DNA from: Platycnemis pennipes
Taxonomy: Eukaryota; Arthropoda; Insecta; Odonata; Platycnemididae
Direction of reading: 5' to 3'
DNA: 64,000 nt
NCBI GenBank assembly: GCA_933228895.1
Contig: OW121850.1
Location: 30,451,773-30,515,772 of the forward strand
Each line of letters starts with the position of its first letter. The first letter of the stretch is position 1. A model generated the notes under the pieces. That model did not search any database. It was not told the DNA's origin and worked only from the letters and a program-made list of their open reading frames with translations. Shown in pieces: positions 1-11,090 of the stretch. A program made the position numbers and the translations under genes.

Positions 1-115
1 CCTTCTCTTAATTCAATCTATCACGTTTCTTTCCTCTCCTACCAATTCTAACACTTTTGATTGCTCGTCCTCATTTGCCCCGCTTATTTCAAATAGTATC
101 CAAATAAATTTAATC
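1..115 (-). mobile_element. LINE reverse-transcriptase C-terminal fragment (window edge)
   Basis: The reverse strand reads a peptide containing VLELVGEERNVID and then, after a stop, IKRR. This matches the layout of the RTE/BovB-type LINE C-terminus, which typically reads NEEVLxxVGEKRSLxxTIxRR. The fragment runs off the left edge, so the rest of the element would lie outside the window. An open frame continues to about position 297 on the same strand, but I see no family signature beyond position 115. The stop in place of the usual threonine codon suggests a dead copy. The family assignment is inference from a short match. Confidence 0.45.
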
Positions 116-1274
116 CTAAGACGAACACAACATCTATATTGAGACAAGTCATATGAAAACAACGTATACTTATATATTTTGAGTTTTAAATATTTATCGC
201 TAAGTAAAAACGGAAAACGTTGTTCATATGTAATGAAATGGAGGAGGCCGTATACTTCTTGCGGCGTCAGTGGCCGGGGTTTTGTTTTACGATTCAAACT
301 CCTTAATTATTCCTCAGCCAATGGCTCCACAGGCTTAAGCGATTTTTAACACGAGTGTCACCTCCACCCTCCTCTCCCCAAGTTTCCCCTCCTCCTGAAT
401 TCTCTCACGGCACACATTTGCACACACGACTCCCCAATCTCGCTTGTATCACTCGTGTCGCGACACGGACGATTTGGATGGGTGGGACGCGGGTGGTACG
501 CCTCCTCTGTCCCTGCGTGCCAAAATGGCTATCAGGGGTGCCACACGCGGGAAGTCATTCCGTGTCCTCTCACGATTGCCAAAATTGTGATGCCACTCCC
601 GTGTAGAATTATTGTAGTGCCCTGCGAGAATGTTGATTTCATTTAAAGACCACATTTAATCTGGTTTCAGCGTTGTTTGTCTCGCGGTGTTCGAGGAATG
701 AAAGGGAATGAATCACGTGTTTTCCCTTCATACAGTTGTAGGGGCGTCCCAGTGTGTCATGAATGAAACGCGGTTTCAACTTTCTCCGCTCCCTTCCCAC
801 GGAGCGTGGTCTGGGTAGCGTATAATACGAACCATACAGAATGCCGAGGGGATTATTAGTTATTAATATTATTCTTTTCCCCTAGAATTTGGCCATACAT
901 GAACCGCCTCAAACTCATTATTCTAATTTTTTTGTAGTTTTATTCGTTTTTTTCCATTCGTTTAGGAGCTTGGTTTTGAGTCCCTCATTACTTTCATTCC
1001 AGTATCTCTTAACGCTCTCTATCGATTTCCTCTCTTCGTCATCCGTCATCGCCCTTTTATTTCTCTTTTTCTTCTTCCGCCTATCTGTCGAACTAAGGTC
1101 ATTCACCTTTCTGTACATATTTCCCTCTTTTGAGGGCCTGTGGATATTATAAGAGTATTCCACATGCTTTTGAACCAATGCAATCCTTAAACTTGGTTTA
1201 GCGTTATTTCAGTTTTTAAAATAATTATCAATAGATATGATAAAGCTCAAGGTTTGTGTAAACTAACATTTGTG
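116..1274. other. No gene seen; mixed-composition spacer
   Basis: The first part (about 355-560) is moderately GC-rich and holds several overlapping short frames on both strands, none with a recognisable motif. A reverse-strand frame at 918-1178 is lysine-rich and charged but unrecognised. No splice pair or repeat boundary could be defined. Confidence 0.5.
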
Positions 1275-1332
1275 CTAACTTTTCTTGATCTGGAATTGCA
1301 CGTTAGGCAATTCCAGATTAGTCAAAAGTTAG
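1275..1332. repeat. 58-bp hairpin, pre-miRNA sized
   Basis: The arms at 1275-1299 and 1307-1332 are complementary over about 25 bp with a few bulges, around the 7-base loop ACGTTAG. The loop-proximal 12-13 bp (CTGGAATTGC with GCAATTCCAG) pair perfectly. Length and stem match an insect microRNA precursor, but I recognise no known mature sequence. It may instead be a small transposon relic. Confidence 0.6.
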
Positions 1333-4300
1333 AAAGGTCGGGCCGTTAGTTAAAGCCTACCAAGATACTTGGGTTCTTTCACTGCAGAACGTAAATAAGT
1401 AGTAGGATCTTATGGAAAGAGACAAACTGCCATTAACAATCAGAATTCTTGATTAGGTAGTACTAGATAATGTCCATTAATCTGTATCTAAAGAGATTGA
1501 AGGTGATTTTATGGTTCTGACTCTAAGTACACTTTGTAATGACTGTCTCTCTCATAATTTTTTATCAATCAAGCGTTTTTTCCTCTACTCAGTAAGTATC
1601 CCCTTCATTCACCTGTCACCCTTTTGAGGTTTTTTTCAATAGTTTCCGAGAGGAGATCGGTCAAAAAATAAAAATTACGCATTTCTGACTAACATTCTAG
1701 CTAGCATTCTAAGCTTCTCGAAGGAATCTCCTTGGAGATTACTGGGATATGAACTTATAAGATCAACAATCTGAGTTTCCTCAGTCGCTTGCATTTGTGG
1801 CCACACTTGGATTGTCTCTCTTCGCCCATTTTCCCCTAATTTTACCGAATGAAGAGTGAGCTTTCTCTTTTACTATACGGTAGTTATCTTCGCCAACCAC
1901 CCACGCAATTACGCAATGCGACGGAAGCAAAAAAGTAGGCCGCCGCCCAAACCCTCGATTCCATGAAAGACAATTCAATGTGTCTACTGCCAACTACTCA
2001 CGGCAATCTAAATCCGAGCTCAGCTTTGACCTGAGACTCAATGAAAAATACTGAGGTATTGAAAGCAAGTTATTTTAAAATAATTTTTCAGTATATTTAA
2101 AATTGTGTGCTATTTCAATAATAACTTTTCCTTTGACTGACCTGAGTAACATATACTCAAAATATCTAACCGCATAACTGAGTTTCTGATCGTTATCTTC
2201 AGCGTCCTGCTAGGTATTCTATGTTAGAAAATAAGGTATAAACACAATGTAATTCCAAACTAAACATTTGTTGAACGACACAAGTTTTGCTGCTGCGCAG
2301 TATCTACACGTGATGTTTCACACCCACCTGATGATGTTGCAGAGCTGACAAAACAGAATCGTTCAATAATTGTTTAAAATGGAGTTGCAGAGTGTCTACA
2401 TTATTTCTTAAGATGGAAAATTTCCACAATGGAAAGCCGAATACAGTTTCCTATAGTAAGCTATTCTACTTTAGTTTCAAACAATAGCTCCTCTTTTTTG
2501 GGCAACCATGCTTTAAAGGTAAAGTTATGAGCAGCTTAAAAAATGTCTCAACACTATGTTTCGTTAGTAATTTATTTCGAAATATTACGGGAAAAAATCC
2601 TGAGCCAATCACAAAGAACTGGAGTTTTTTGCGATAGAATTGTGATAGTGAAATTAGACCATTACGATCAGCATATTAGCTATAGACTTTTTTGTGATGA
2701 AAAAAATGCCTTCAGACCACCTTAGGGATTTATTTCAAAAATGTATTCTATGCCTAATATATGTTCTTGAATGCAAATTTATTTGGCCCTGTGCATATCC
2801 CGTAGGGCTCTTTTGGGACGTTTCCTGTACATGTCCCGTTACGCCTGTCCTTCTTCGTAAGAGTTTGTTAAAACACTTCATTCGTGTATGCTTACATTAT
2901 CTCTCCATACATCAAAGTAATGCCAAAATCTTCCCAGAAATTGGTGTCTAAATTCGGCCGTAATTGATCAGGATAAAATATTCTAGGTACTTTTTTTCGT
3001 CTAAGACAAAGGAAACACCCTGAAACCTCTGAGCATTATAGATAAGGCTGTTCAATCACTTCTTTTGTTCTTGTTTCCAAATCTCGACTCGCTACCACGG
3101 CTTGGAACTTTTTATTTTTTGCATAAAAAGTTACAATTTCTCCCTCAATACGCATTCTGCGCACAGCAACATGTAACGGCTTTACGTCGAGGTTTTCTTG
3201 TAGTCCCGACCGAGGACCTCGCCTCCTCCCACGGAGAAGGAAAAAAAAATTCCACTGCCCCGATCTCGACGCCATCACAAGGTCGAGAGATAAAAAAGGC
3301 CCCCGCCTAGATTCGCTAATGAGATAACAACGGCGGAATGCGGATCCTTCAGGGATGGATCCTAAAGAGGGGCCCGTGATAAGATCGATTTGTAACGCCC
3401 CCTTGGGGCTTTCTCATTGGGAAGGGAAAAAGGGAAGAGCGGTGGAGGGCGAGACAAAAGATTTTTGAGAGGTGTGGAAATCCTCATCTCATTCTTCTCA
3501 TTTTCGACCAACCGTCGTCGGCCCCTTCTTTCTTCTTCTCATTTGACACCGTACAAAAAAGAGGCAGAAAATCTGCTCTTACGATGGTACATTGTAAATA
3601 CTCCCGGGTCCTCCCAAACCTTGAAAAATGAAGGGATTGTCTACGGAGGGAAAAAATAATTAGCAGTGAGAGCACGTTCCGATCGAGCAACCTCAGACGG
3701 CAAGGAAAACTGTTTACCTGTTCCCGAGGACATTCAGGCTATCAAAAAAAAAAATTCGACAAGGATGTGCTTATAAACGTATAATCCCAAAGGGATGTGA
3801 TCGTCTGAGAAAAACGTTAAATTGTGAGATAAAAGTATCATGAACCTTATTAATTCAAATCAAATTTTATTTGCATTATTTTTCATTTTTCTCCAACCAC
3901 AGTCAGGGTTTAGCTTTCCTCCTTCTAACCCTATATCTCTTTGTAAAACGACGTCATGATATAGTTTTGCAGATTGCCTGTATTGTTAAGAATCAGATTA
4001 GGAATCTGATTCTGATCCATATCGGATCTATCAGATTGCTTGTTGAAGTAGAGTTCAATTCTTACACAGAAATTTAAGGTGGATAACATTTATAAAACAA
4101 CGTATTGTAAACACCATTGAATAAAGGAAGGTTAGATCCTAAAAGGAAAGAGAGAAAGATAGGTACTTTATCTCCACGTAAAATATGTGGCAGTAGCAGA
4201 TTGAGTCGGGGTTATCTGGGCAGAAACTAGAATGGTTAATTTAGATTCGAGGCTTTTCTTTGTGTATCTGAATGAATCTCTGAAGACAAAACATAAGAAT

Positions 4301-5254
4301 TGGAATATGTGTGTGCATGATTTGTGCAGTATTTGCCCCGCAGAATGCTGATTTGAGATAGGAGTCTATATTATATATTCTGACTGAATTTGCGTCAAAA
4401 TTGAAACGCATAATGGAGGTACAAAATTTTGTATTGTTTACTTGTTTATAATACCCGCCTGTCGTGGAGATATTTCCTGCCACACGTCGTAGTGGTTAGG
4501 AAATGTTGAAGTAGATTATATTTCGTCTTATCACCAAAATGTGGGTATAATCTCTCTCTCTCTCTCTATAACTTTCTTCTTAATCTACAATTCCGCACTG
4601 ATTAGCAATACCACTACGATTTCATGGGTGAGGTTATTTGTGTCTGCCTTCTTATATAATGAAGCGGTGGTGGAAAATGCATAAGTCAACGGGTTTGAAA
4701 TATTGCTCGACATTAAAAAAAAAATCCTTCCTCAGATTCATCATTACGAATTTAGGAGTCGGCGAATCTCCGGCAAAAATCTTAATGATAGGGCACGTAA
4801 AAGTTGTTCCAGCGACGAGGAGCAGTGAAAGAGGTAGTTAGCCATCGTAATAGTAAGCTTTCACATACATCCCGAATAACCCCTATTACATATCTCGGAT
4901 TCCGATCCGCGATTACGATATCGGAAATCATCGCTGGATGTGTCGCTCTGTTACACACCGACGGGACTCTAACCATAGATAGCGAGTGCAAGGAAAAATA
5001 TGGACTTCTTTATACCTTTTGTGGGAAAATATGGAGGTAGTCGTTGCCGAGTGATCCCATTACTTTGGTAGAATTGTTGGTAAAATATAGTTTGAATTTT
5101 GTGGATATGAAAACAACTGATCTTTATTGACTCTGGAAAAGTAGTCGTTCAATGCTTTGATAGTAATGGCAAATTTAAGCAACTGCTTTAAAATCGATTA
5201 GTAAGATTTATACAGTTAACTCTCGTAAAATTACGCTTACTTACTTATATGAGA
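1333..5254. other. No gene seen; AT-rich spacer with one GC-richer block
   Basis: About 3.9 kb without a supportable gene. The part at about 3170-3560 is GC-richer and holds overlapping shadow frames on both strands. A (TC)n microsatellite lies at 4551-4567. The short frames here (up to about 85 codons) show no domain signature. Confidence 0.5.
4551..4567. repeat. (TC)n microsatellite
   Basis: An uninterrupted TC dinucleotide run of about 17 bases follows GTATAA and precedes ATAACTTTC. Confidence 0.9.
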
Positions 5255-5257
5255 GAA

Positions 5258-5470
5258 CTAGAGTTGGTGTAATGGCTATCCTATCCCGAGAGTCCCGGTT
5301 TGAGTCTCGATAGTGGCATTATTTTTCCTGTCACGGTATAAAGAGCATTTTAAGTGCAATAATCCATCCGTATAATAGGAAGTTTATATGTAGACCCATT
5401 GGTTCCTTTCGTTTGGAGTATGCCAATACTGAAGTTATGTTTATCTCCACCTTTCCCCCTTCCCTCCCAG
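5258..5470 (+). mobile_element. tRNA-derived SINE
   Basis: A tRNA-like head contains a B-box-like string GGTTTGAGTCTC (5297-5308), preceded by a weak A-box region (TGGTGTAATGGCT). A non-tRNA body then has the order seen in other copies here: a T-rich stretch, a CCATCCGTATAATAGGA stretch, and GTAGACCCATTGG. It is diverged and has no intact A-tail. SINEs are transcribed by RNA polymerase III and mobilised by a partner LINE; this copy is probably inert. Confidence 0.6.
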
Positions 5471-6239
5471 GTTACACGCCAAATCTCAATTACCCACTAA
5501 TGTTCTATGGCTCAAGTGACCTTTTACGCCGGTTGAACCCCTTACAACAATAATAACGATATCATTTTAGTTTTCCACTACACTCAAAGCCATGATAATA
5601 ACGTAAGGGAGAAGCCCAATATTTAGGACTAACAAACGTATGAGAAATATCTATTTTATTCATTAATTTCACAGTATTTCTACAAGGTATATTTGCCATG
5701 TAATCATCTTCAAAAATTTTTTCTTCCTTTTAGTTAATAATTAATTAATATGCTTTAAACTATTTTATTTAGCTAATTTCCTCTATAAATCAAAGAAATA
5801 TTAAATTTCTAAATATTTTGCTACCCTAATACTATTTTTCCTTCTACTTTGCAGCAGTGATGTATGCATGTGAAATTATTCCTCATCAGAAATGGAACTT
5901 GGTAATGAGCTTTAATTATTTCTCACTAATTTAAATTCTCGCGTGCTTCCAGGCGTGTCCAAAAACCTTGGTGCAAATTTATCATCACCTGGTACTTCTG
6001 TTTGAAGGTGAATGAAATTGAATGAGCAAATGGAAGGAATTTCTGCACTAAGTAGTGCGTTAAGCACATTGGTTTTTGCGGATTCAGGTAAAAAGTGGTA
6101 TACTGGACCGCTGAAAACATCTGAAGTCGAAGCTTACCGTGCCACCATAAATCCCCGAACTGAAATAAATCCCGAAACACCCCCATCGTGAAAAGAAAAA
6201 TGTTAAAGGGACCCGAGGGAAATAATAACGCATCCGTTC
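5471..6239. other. No gene seen; AT-rich spacer
   Basis: Very AT-rich, with poly-T and TTAATTAATTAA-like runs. A 111-codon reverse frame begins within the following block and covers 5926-6261, but it has no recognisable domain. Confidence 0.5.
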
Positions 6240-6960
6240 CCGTCGCGAGAACACCTCCCATTTACGCCGTCCGCTATGAATCCCCGAGTGCCGACGGGTC
6301 CCTTCTTAATCCGCGTCACGGAACTATCCGTCTTTGAGAGTCACGAAGTGAAGAGGAGCGGTTGCTCTAGCCGCGCGCAGACGGCCCACGCCGTGCTCGA
6401 AAAAGTAGAGAGATGGAGGGAGAGAAAGGAAAAAGAATAAAAAAAATAAACCAAGAGGAAGGAGACGGGCGGTCCCGTCGGGGGATGGGGCGTCGATTCG
6501 TGAGCCCATGGCTCGGATGCGGATGAGATGATGTGGGAGTGTGGGCGGGGGGGAGGAGGGAGAGGGGGAAGGGTCATGGGCAGGGGGTGGTGGGACGAAG
6601 GGCATGAGGGAGGGGAGGTGTGGAGAAGGGGAACGGAAGGATAGGGAAAGGGCATGGAAAAGTGGAGGGCTCGAAGAACTTGGTCAAGTCGAGGTTTTTT
6701 TTCCATCAGGATAAGGGAAAGAGAGAGAAAGAAATGGAAGAAGATGGAGGCAGGGTAAGGTGGGCGGATGGGTGGGCGAGTGGTTCATAAAAGGATATCG
6801 TCGGGGATCGAAGGGGTAGTTGAGTGGGGGACGATAATTCCACCCTGTGGGGTTCACCGACTTCGTCCGGACCGGGTCAAATGAATCATCCGTGTTCAGC
6901 ATTCCCATTTCGGGCACAGCCCTCAGGGGCGCACGTTTCACAGTGTTTTTGGAAAGAATT
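6240..6960. other. GC/CpG-richer block with purine-rich G-quadruplex tract
   Basis: Composition shifts abruptly from AT-rich to GC-rich. Within about 6540-6625 the plus strand carries many runs of three or more G with short spacers, meeting the usual G3N1-7 quadruplex pattern repeatedly. Overlapping frames on both strands (for example 6341-6706 minus) are proline/serine-rich and look like by-products of composition. It may be a regulatory or transcribed GC block; no exon can be fixed. Confidence 0.5.
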
Positions 6961-8150
6961 GCTGATAAACGTGCGAATTAGTCAGTGGACTCGATTGAGC
7001 GTAAAATTTGCCATTTTCTGCGGGAAATGAATGTCTACGCGAATTAATCAAAACGTGAACCAAATACGATTATTTTGCATTTTGCAGCTTTAGTGCTGGT
7101 CGGATATTATCTTAAACCATCATGTCCTTAAAATGTCTCTCTAGCTAGTTTACCTATAGTTTTCATGAAAGATGGGATGATAAGACTCCTGAAAATCTGT
7201 GAAGACTGTAGGCTAGATGATGAAGGTAGGATATGGTTTCCAAACATCTTTTAACTTTCAAGTATTTCTCGACTCTTTTCCGTACCCCTGTACATTGTTA
7301 TTCGTTATTACAACTGGAAAACTTTAGTCGATTTTTATATATTTGTTCTACGGTGTTTTTTTATTTATATTGCCTACATATCATAATTATAGGGAAACAT
7401 AAATTTCATTGAGTATTGTACTAATTTAGCGAAACTGACTGACACACCCAATCGCCCGCCCCTGCACGACCAAGCCCCTAACATGTTAAGGGGATCTCTA
7501 GGGGTCGATATTGTCTACTTTTGGGACTACTACATGATGAGGAGAGACTTGTGTATGGGAGACATTTAAACTCACGTTTTATTAATAGACTAATATTTAA
7601 TTACCAGAGAGGACTATCTTTATTAATCCATTCATTCATTTTCGGTCGGAGCGTAAAAGAATAATGTTGCACATTATGTGTCCTCCTTAGCTTCATTATT
7701 CTCTATATTTTATGAGGGTATACACTTAAGAGAAAAAATTCCTTTTTTCTGAGTTCAAAACGATTTTCATGATTTCATCATATATTAATGAAGGTATAAT
7801 TCACTAGGAAGTAAAGATCATTTCCAACTTGGAATTCACAAGTCTTCCAGATTTAGTCTTCCTGTTTCACATTTTTTTTTACCAATTGTCTGTTATGATG
7901 ATCTTCAATATTTGATTACTTTTTGGATTTATTGCTCAATTTTTTATATCCCTTAGACTTTGGTGTTGTCGCTGAAGAACTTTTGTTATTGTACCTTCCA
8001 GTGTGGTCGTAGATGCTGTCACAGTGGCATAAAACTAAATGGAGAAACCATTTGAAAACGTCAGAGTGAGGTCCTTAAAAATTTCTCCTCCCCCGTGTTT
8101 GCTTTCTACTCAAAAAGTTTCCGTTATGGAGACGTTCCTTTTTTATTTGT
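6961..8150. other. No gene seen; AT-rich spacer
   Basis: Low-complexity AT-rich sequence. Around 7440-7520 is a short GC-richer island (CACCCAATCGCCCGCCCCTG) with no identifiable function. Confidence 0.5.
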
Positions 8151-8640
8151 TTAACAGAGAGGAACGAAATCCCGCGGCTTCGTCTCCAAATTTATTCGCC
8201 GCACCCAAGGCGGGCGAGGTCGTCGACGCGACTTGAATGAATGAGTGCGATATATTCGGGGACGCTTTCGAAACGAAAGCAAAGCGCATTCGGAGGAGGA
8301 GCGGAAGAAATTGACGGCCCCGGATGAGGGCGTCGCGGGGAGGAGCGAGAGGAAAGGCGGGCGGAATTCTGTCGAGTCCGGGGGTGCGCGGATGGGCGGG
8401 CTTTGCCGTTCCCTCGCCGCTTGCGTGGGAGATGCCCCGCTCTTGCTGGAGGCTCTGTGGGGTGGGTGCGGGGGGAGAAAGGGGGAGGGGCGCCGGGTGG
8501 GTGGGATGAGAGTGGGCGTCGCCGGGCAGGTGAAGGGGGAGGAGGTGGGGGTGTAGGGAGAAGGGGGGAGGGTACGGAGTTGAGGCCTCGCTGCGGAGAG
8601 CGCAGGTTGACCTTTATTTCTGCTCGGATGAGCCCGTCTA
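8151..8640. other. CpG-rich block with strong G-quadruplex potential
   Basis: Many CpGs occur between 8170 and 8640. At 8456-8572 there is a dense run of G3 to G6 tracts on the plus strand. Frames are open in several phases on both strands (up to 172 codons, minus), as expected where stop codons are rare for compositional reasons. There is no domain signature. Confidence 0.5.
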
Positions 8641-8846
8641 TCCGTCCTACGGAGAGTCATTTCCGTCACGAGAACTATTTTTCACGGTCACTTTACAATC
8701 GAGAGAATTTGCCATTCCTCCTTCCCGAAACCTGCCCCTTGTCGCTGCTCCCAAGCAACAACCCCTTCGTGCCCTCTCTGCTCTGTCTAACTTTCCCACA
8801 GTCCCTCCTTTCCTTTTTTCTAGCACTTTCCCAAAAATTCCCTCAG

Positions 8847-9120
8847 GTAAGCAGCTCTGTCCTTGAATAGTTTTTATATGCCGTTAATAGAATATGAAGC
8901 TCCTGGCTTAGTTACATAAGGGTCCACTTGTGCCGAAACCCTAGTTATTTGAACATATCGGTGCCAAGGCTTCTAGGGTTAAGAGTTTTGGTACAGGGAA
9001 CTACAAAAACTACTGCTACTAAAAAAAACATCCCCATGCTCTGGTCTTCTCGAGGTAAGGTCGTAAAAATAAAAAAAATAAATTCTTCACCAACGTTTTG
9101 GAATTTAATTATTCCATCAT
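8847..9120 (+). repeat. First copy of a 291-bp-spaced direct repeat (Penelope-like arm)
   Basis: Begins GTAAGCAGCTCTGTCC and ends at ATTATTCCATCAT. It is closely similar to 9138-9413 at a spacing of 291 bp. Its end contains the reverse complement of the GAAACGTTGG-like string discussed for 9555-9672, with the hammerhead-like core degraded. Confidence 0.85.
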
Positions 9121-9137
9121 TCCCTCCACCTTTTCGG

Positions 9138-9413
9138 GTAAGCAGCTCTGTCCTTCTGCTTTGAAAAGTTTTTATATGCCGTTGATAGAATATTAAGCTC
9201 CTGGCTTAGTTACATAAGGGTCCACTTGAGCCGAAACCCTAGCTAATTGAATATATGGGTGCCAAAACTTATAGGGTTGACTTTTGGTACAGGGAACTAC
9301 AAAAACTACTGCTACTAAAAAAAACATTCCCATGCTCTTGTTTTCTCGAGGTAAGGTCGTAAAAATTAAAAAAAATTCTTCACCAACGTTTTGGAATTTA
9401 ATTATTCCATCAT
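9138..9413 (+). repeat. Second copy of the direct repeat (Penelope-like arm)
   Basis: Near-identical to 8847-9120 over its length, with small indels. It continues into the inverted arm 9343-9457. On the minus strand its end reads CTGATGA (9410-9416), then a perfect stem TGGAAT/ATTCCA, then AAAACGTTGG. That is a hammerhead-like layout with the canonical GAAAC changed to AAAAC. Confidence 0.85.
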
Positions 9414-9672
9414 CAGGGCTTAGAATAAGATTGAAATCATTAACTTAACTTCTCACATCAATTATTTCAGCACGATAAGCACCATCAAGCATCATTATGT
9501 TATTTCTTTTCATCGCGCTGATGCCCGTGTGACCTAGCCTTCTAGGTGCTGTAGTGTGAAGTTAAGTTAATGATTTCAATGCCATTCAAAGCCCTGATGA
9601 TGGAATAATTAAAGTCCGAAACGTTGGTGAAGAATTGCTGTTTTTTTATTTTTACGACCTTACCTCGAGAAA
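9343..9672. mobile_element. Foldback with about 115-bp arms, probable Penelope-like element remnant
   Basis: The arm at 9343-9457 is inverted relative to 9555-9672, with a spacer of about 97 bp. Both arms share TTCTCGAGGTAAGGTCGTAA, the ACCAACGTTTTGG/CGAAACGTTGG region, and the GAAATCATTAACTTAACTTC string. Together with the direct repeat at 8847-9413, this gives repeated ends in both tandem and inverted orientation, an arrangement known for Penelope-like retroelements with pseudo-LTRs. No reverse transcriptase or GIY-YIG coding sequence is present, so this is a terminal remnant or a non-autonomous derivative. The family assignment is inference. Confidence 0.55.
9594..9622 (+). ncRNA. Degraded hammerhead-ribozyme-like core
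   Basis: The plus strand reads CTGATGA (9594-9600), a 17-base stem-loop region, then GAAAC (9618-9622), the two conserved strands of a hammerhead catalytic core. In this copy stem II is poorly paired. In the inverted sister copy (minus strand near 9390-9416) stem II pairs perfectly but GAAAC has become AAAAC. No single copy keeps every element, so activity is not expected. Penelope-like elements are known to carry such motifs. Confidence 0.35.
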
Positions 9673-10369
9673 ACCATCCCATATTAATGGAGGCCGATAT
9701 TGTGAACAATGAACATTCCCATGCTCACCCAATGCGTGATTTAAGATCCTCGTGTGTTGAATATCCTGAGATATTTTCGAAGCATCGTGCCCAATGGTAA
9801 AGTCCCTCGATTTTAAGCGGAGCACATAATGAAGGGGACCGAAAAGACTTTGGATTTTGAAAAATAAATTTAATGTACCATATCACTACCATTTACACCT
9901 ACCTGTTACCATGTTGATGTAAGGAATATGGATTTGGATATTCAGTCTAGAGTAGTGTGGTCTGGTAGTAATCGTTGAATGTTTTGCAATAAGAATGATA
10001 TGATAAACATTGTACTTTTCTTTGATATATTTGGTGTATCTTACCTTACTTAAGGGTATTTTCTATTGCTAATCAGATGATTTTCTGGGCCATTACGTAT
10101 TTGAAATTTTACTCTTTTCGTCCAAAACATTGAATATAAATCATTTGCTTAGTGATGAAAGTTTATTTTGTTCATGTTTATGTATGTAATTATGTTTTCA
10201 TCATTAATTTTACTCAAAAGTAGAGGCGTATCAAATATTGAAATTCACTATTACTCTCTCTGAGCCACCTCGTAGATAACTGCCTCAAGCAGCCATGAGG
10301 AGATATTTTTCATTTACACCTATGTATACCTATATTTACGATTTTCATCTGTGGATCTGTGGTTCGCGG
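9673..10369. other. No gene seen; AT-rich spacer
   Basis: AT-rich sequence without repeats that I can match elsewhere in the window. Confidence 0.5.
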
Positions 10370-11090
10370 TCAATGATGAGGCGGTTCCAAGGCAAATTTC
10401 CGCAAGGGATGATGGAACGCTCTTTTTCCCGCGTCCGGCGTCCGGATCGTTATGTATACCGTGATAAATGGACCACGGATGCTGGATTGATACTCTGGTT
10501 TTGACAGTAACGTGGCGAAGTCCCGCGCAATCTATTGATTGAAGCATTTAAATCGCGAGAGGTGGAGAAACAAGAGGGGAACGCTGAGATTGATAAGTGT
10601 GCACGAGTGGAACGAAAGGGAGATGAACGCGAGGGGGAAGGGGTGCGAACGTATGGGGGATGATGGGAGGGGTTGGGAGGGTGTGAAGAGGGGAAGGGGG
10701 CGGTTGGTGGGGCAAGAAGGAGAGGTTAAGGATGCAAAAGGTAGATCTTGCTCACGCTCATGTCTTGTATTACCAGCAGATCGATTGATGGATCTATTCC
10801 TCTATTTTTGTCTTTCCTCATCCGCTTTTCTCCTCTCGCTGCTAAGGGACGTCAATTTTTTCTCCTCATGTCTCAGCCCGTGCGGAGAGAGAGATGGATG
10901 CCCGGATGGATATTTCCCTCACACTAGCCTCGCGCACGCGATTCTGGGCGCCAGCAAAAACTCGCGGAGACTCCGTGCTGGGCGGAAATGCACAGAGATG
11001 CCAGAGAGCCGCGCCGCGCCGCACCACTGACGATGTCGAGTGGTTTTCTTTCATCTTTCCCGGAACGGTGAACCTACCAAAAACTCTCCC
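10370..11090. other. GC-richer block with G-quadruplex tract
   Basis: At about 10640-10715 the plus strand carries G4, G5 and G3 runs in close succession. Downstream, 10900-11040 is CpG-rich. A 163-codon plus frame (10539-11030) is open across it, but its composition (Arg/Gly then Ser/Leu) looks like a by-product of GC content. Its function is unknown. Confidence 0.45.

Noticed and set aside
918..1178. Lysine-rich minus-strand frame
   Set aside because: Low-complexity charged sequence with no alignment to the LINE ends seen elsewhere.
8151..8870. Long frames of 155-172 codons on both strands
   Set aside because: They overlap in different phases within a GC-rich stretch where stop codons are rare; Arg/Pro/Gly/Ser content follows base composition and no domain is seen.
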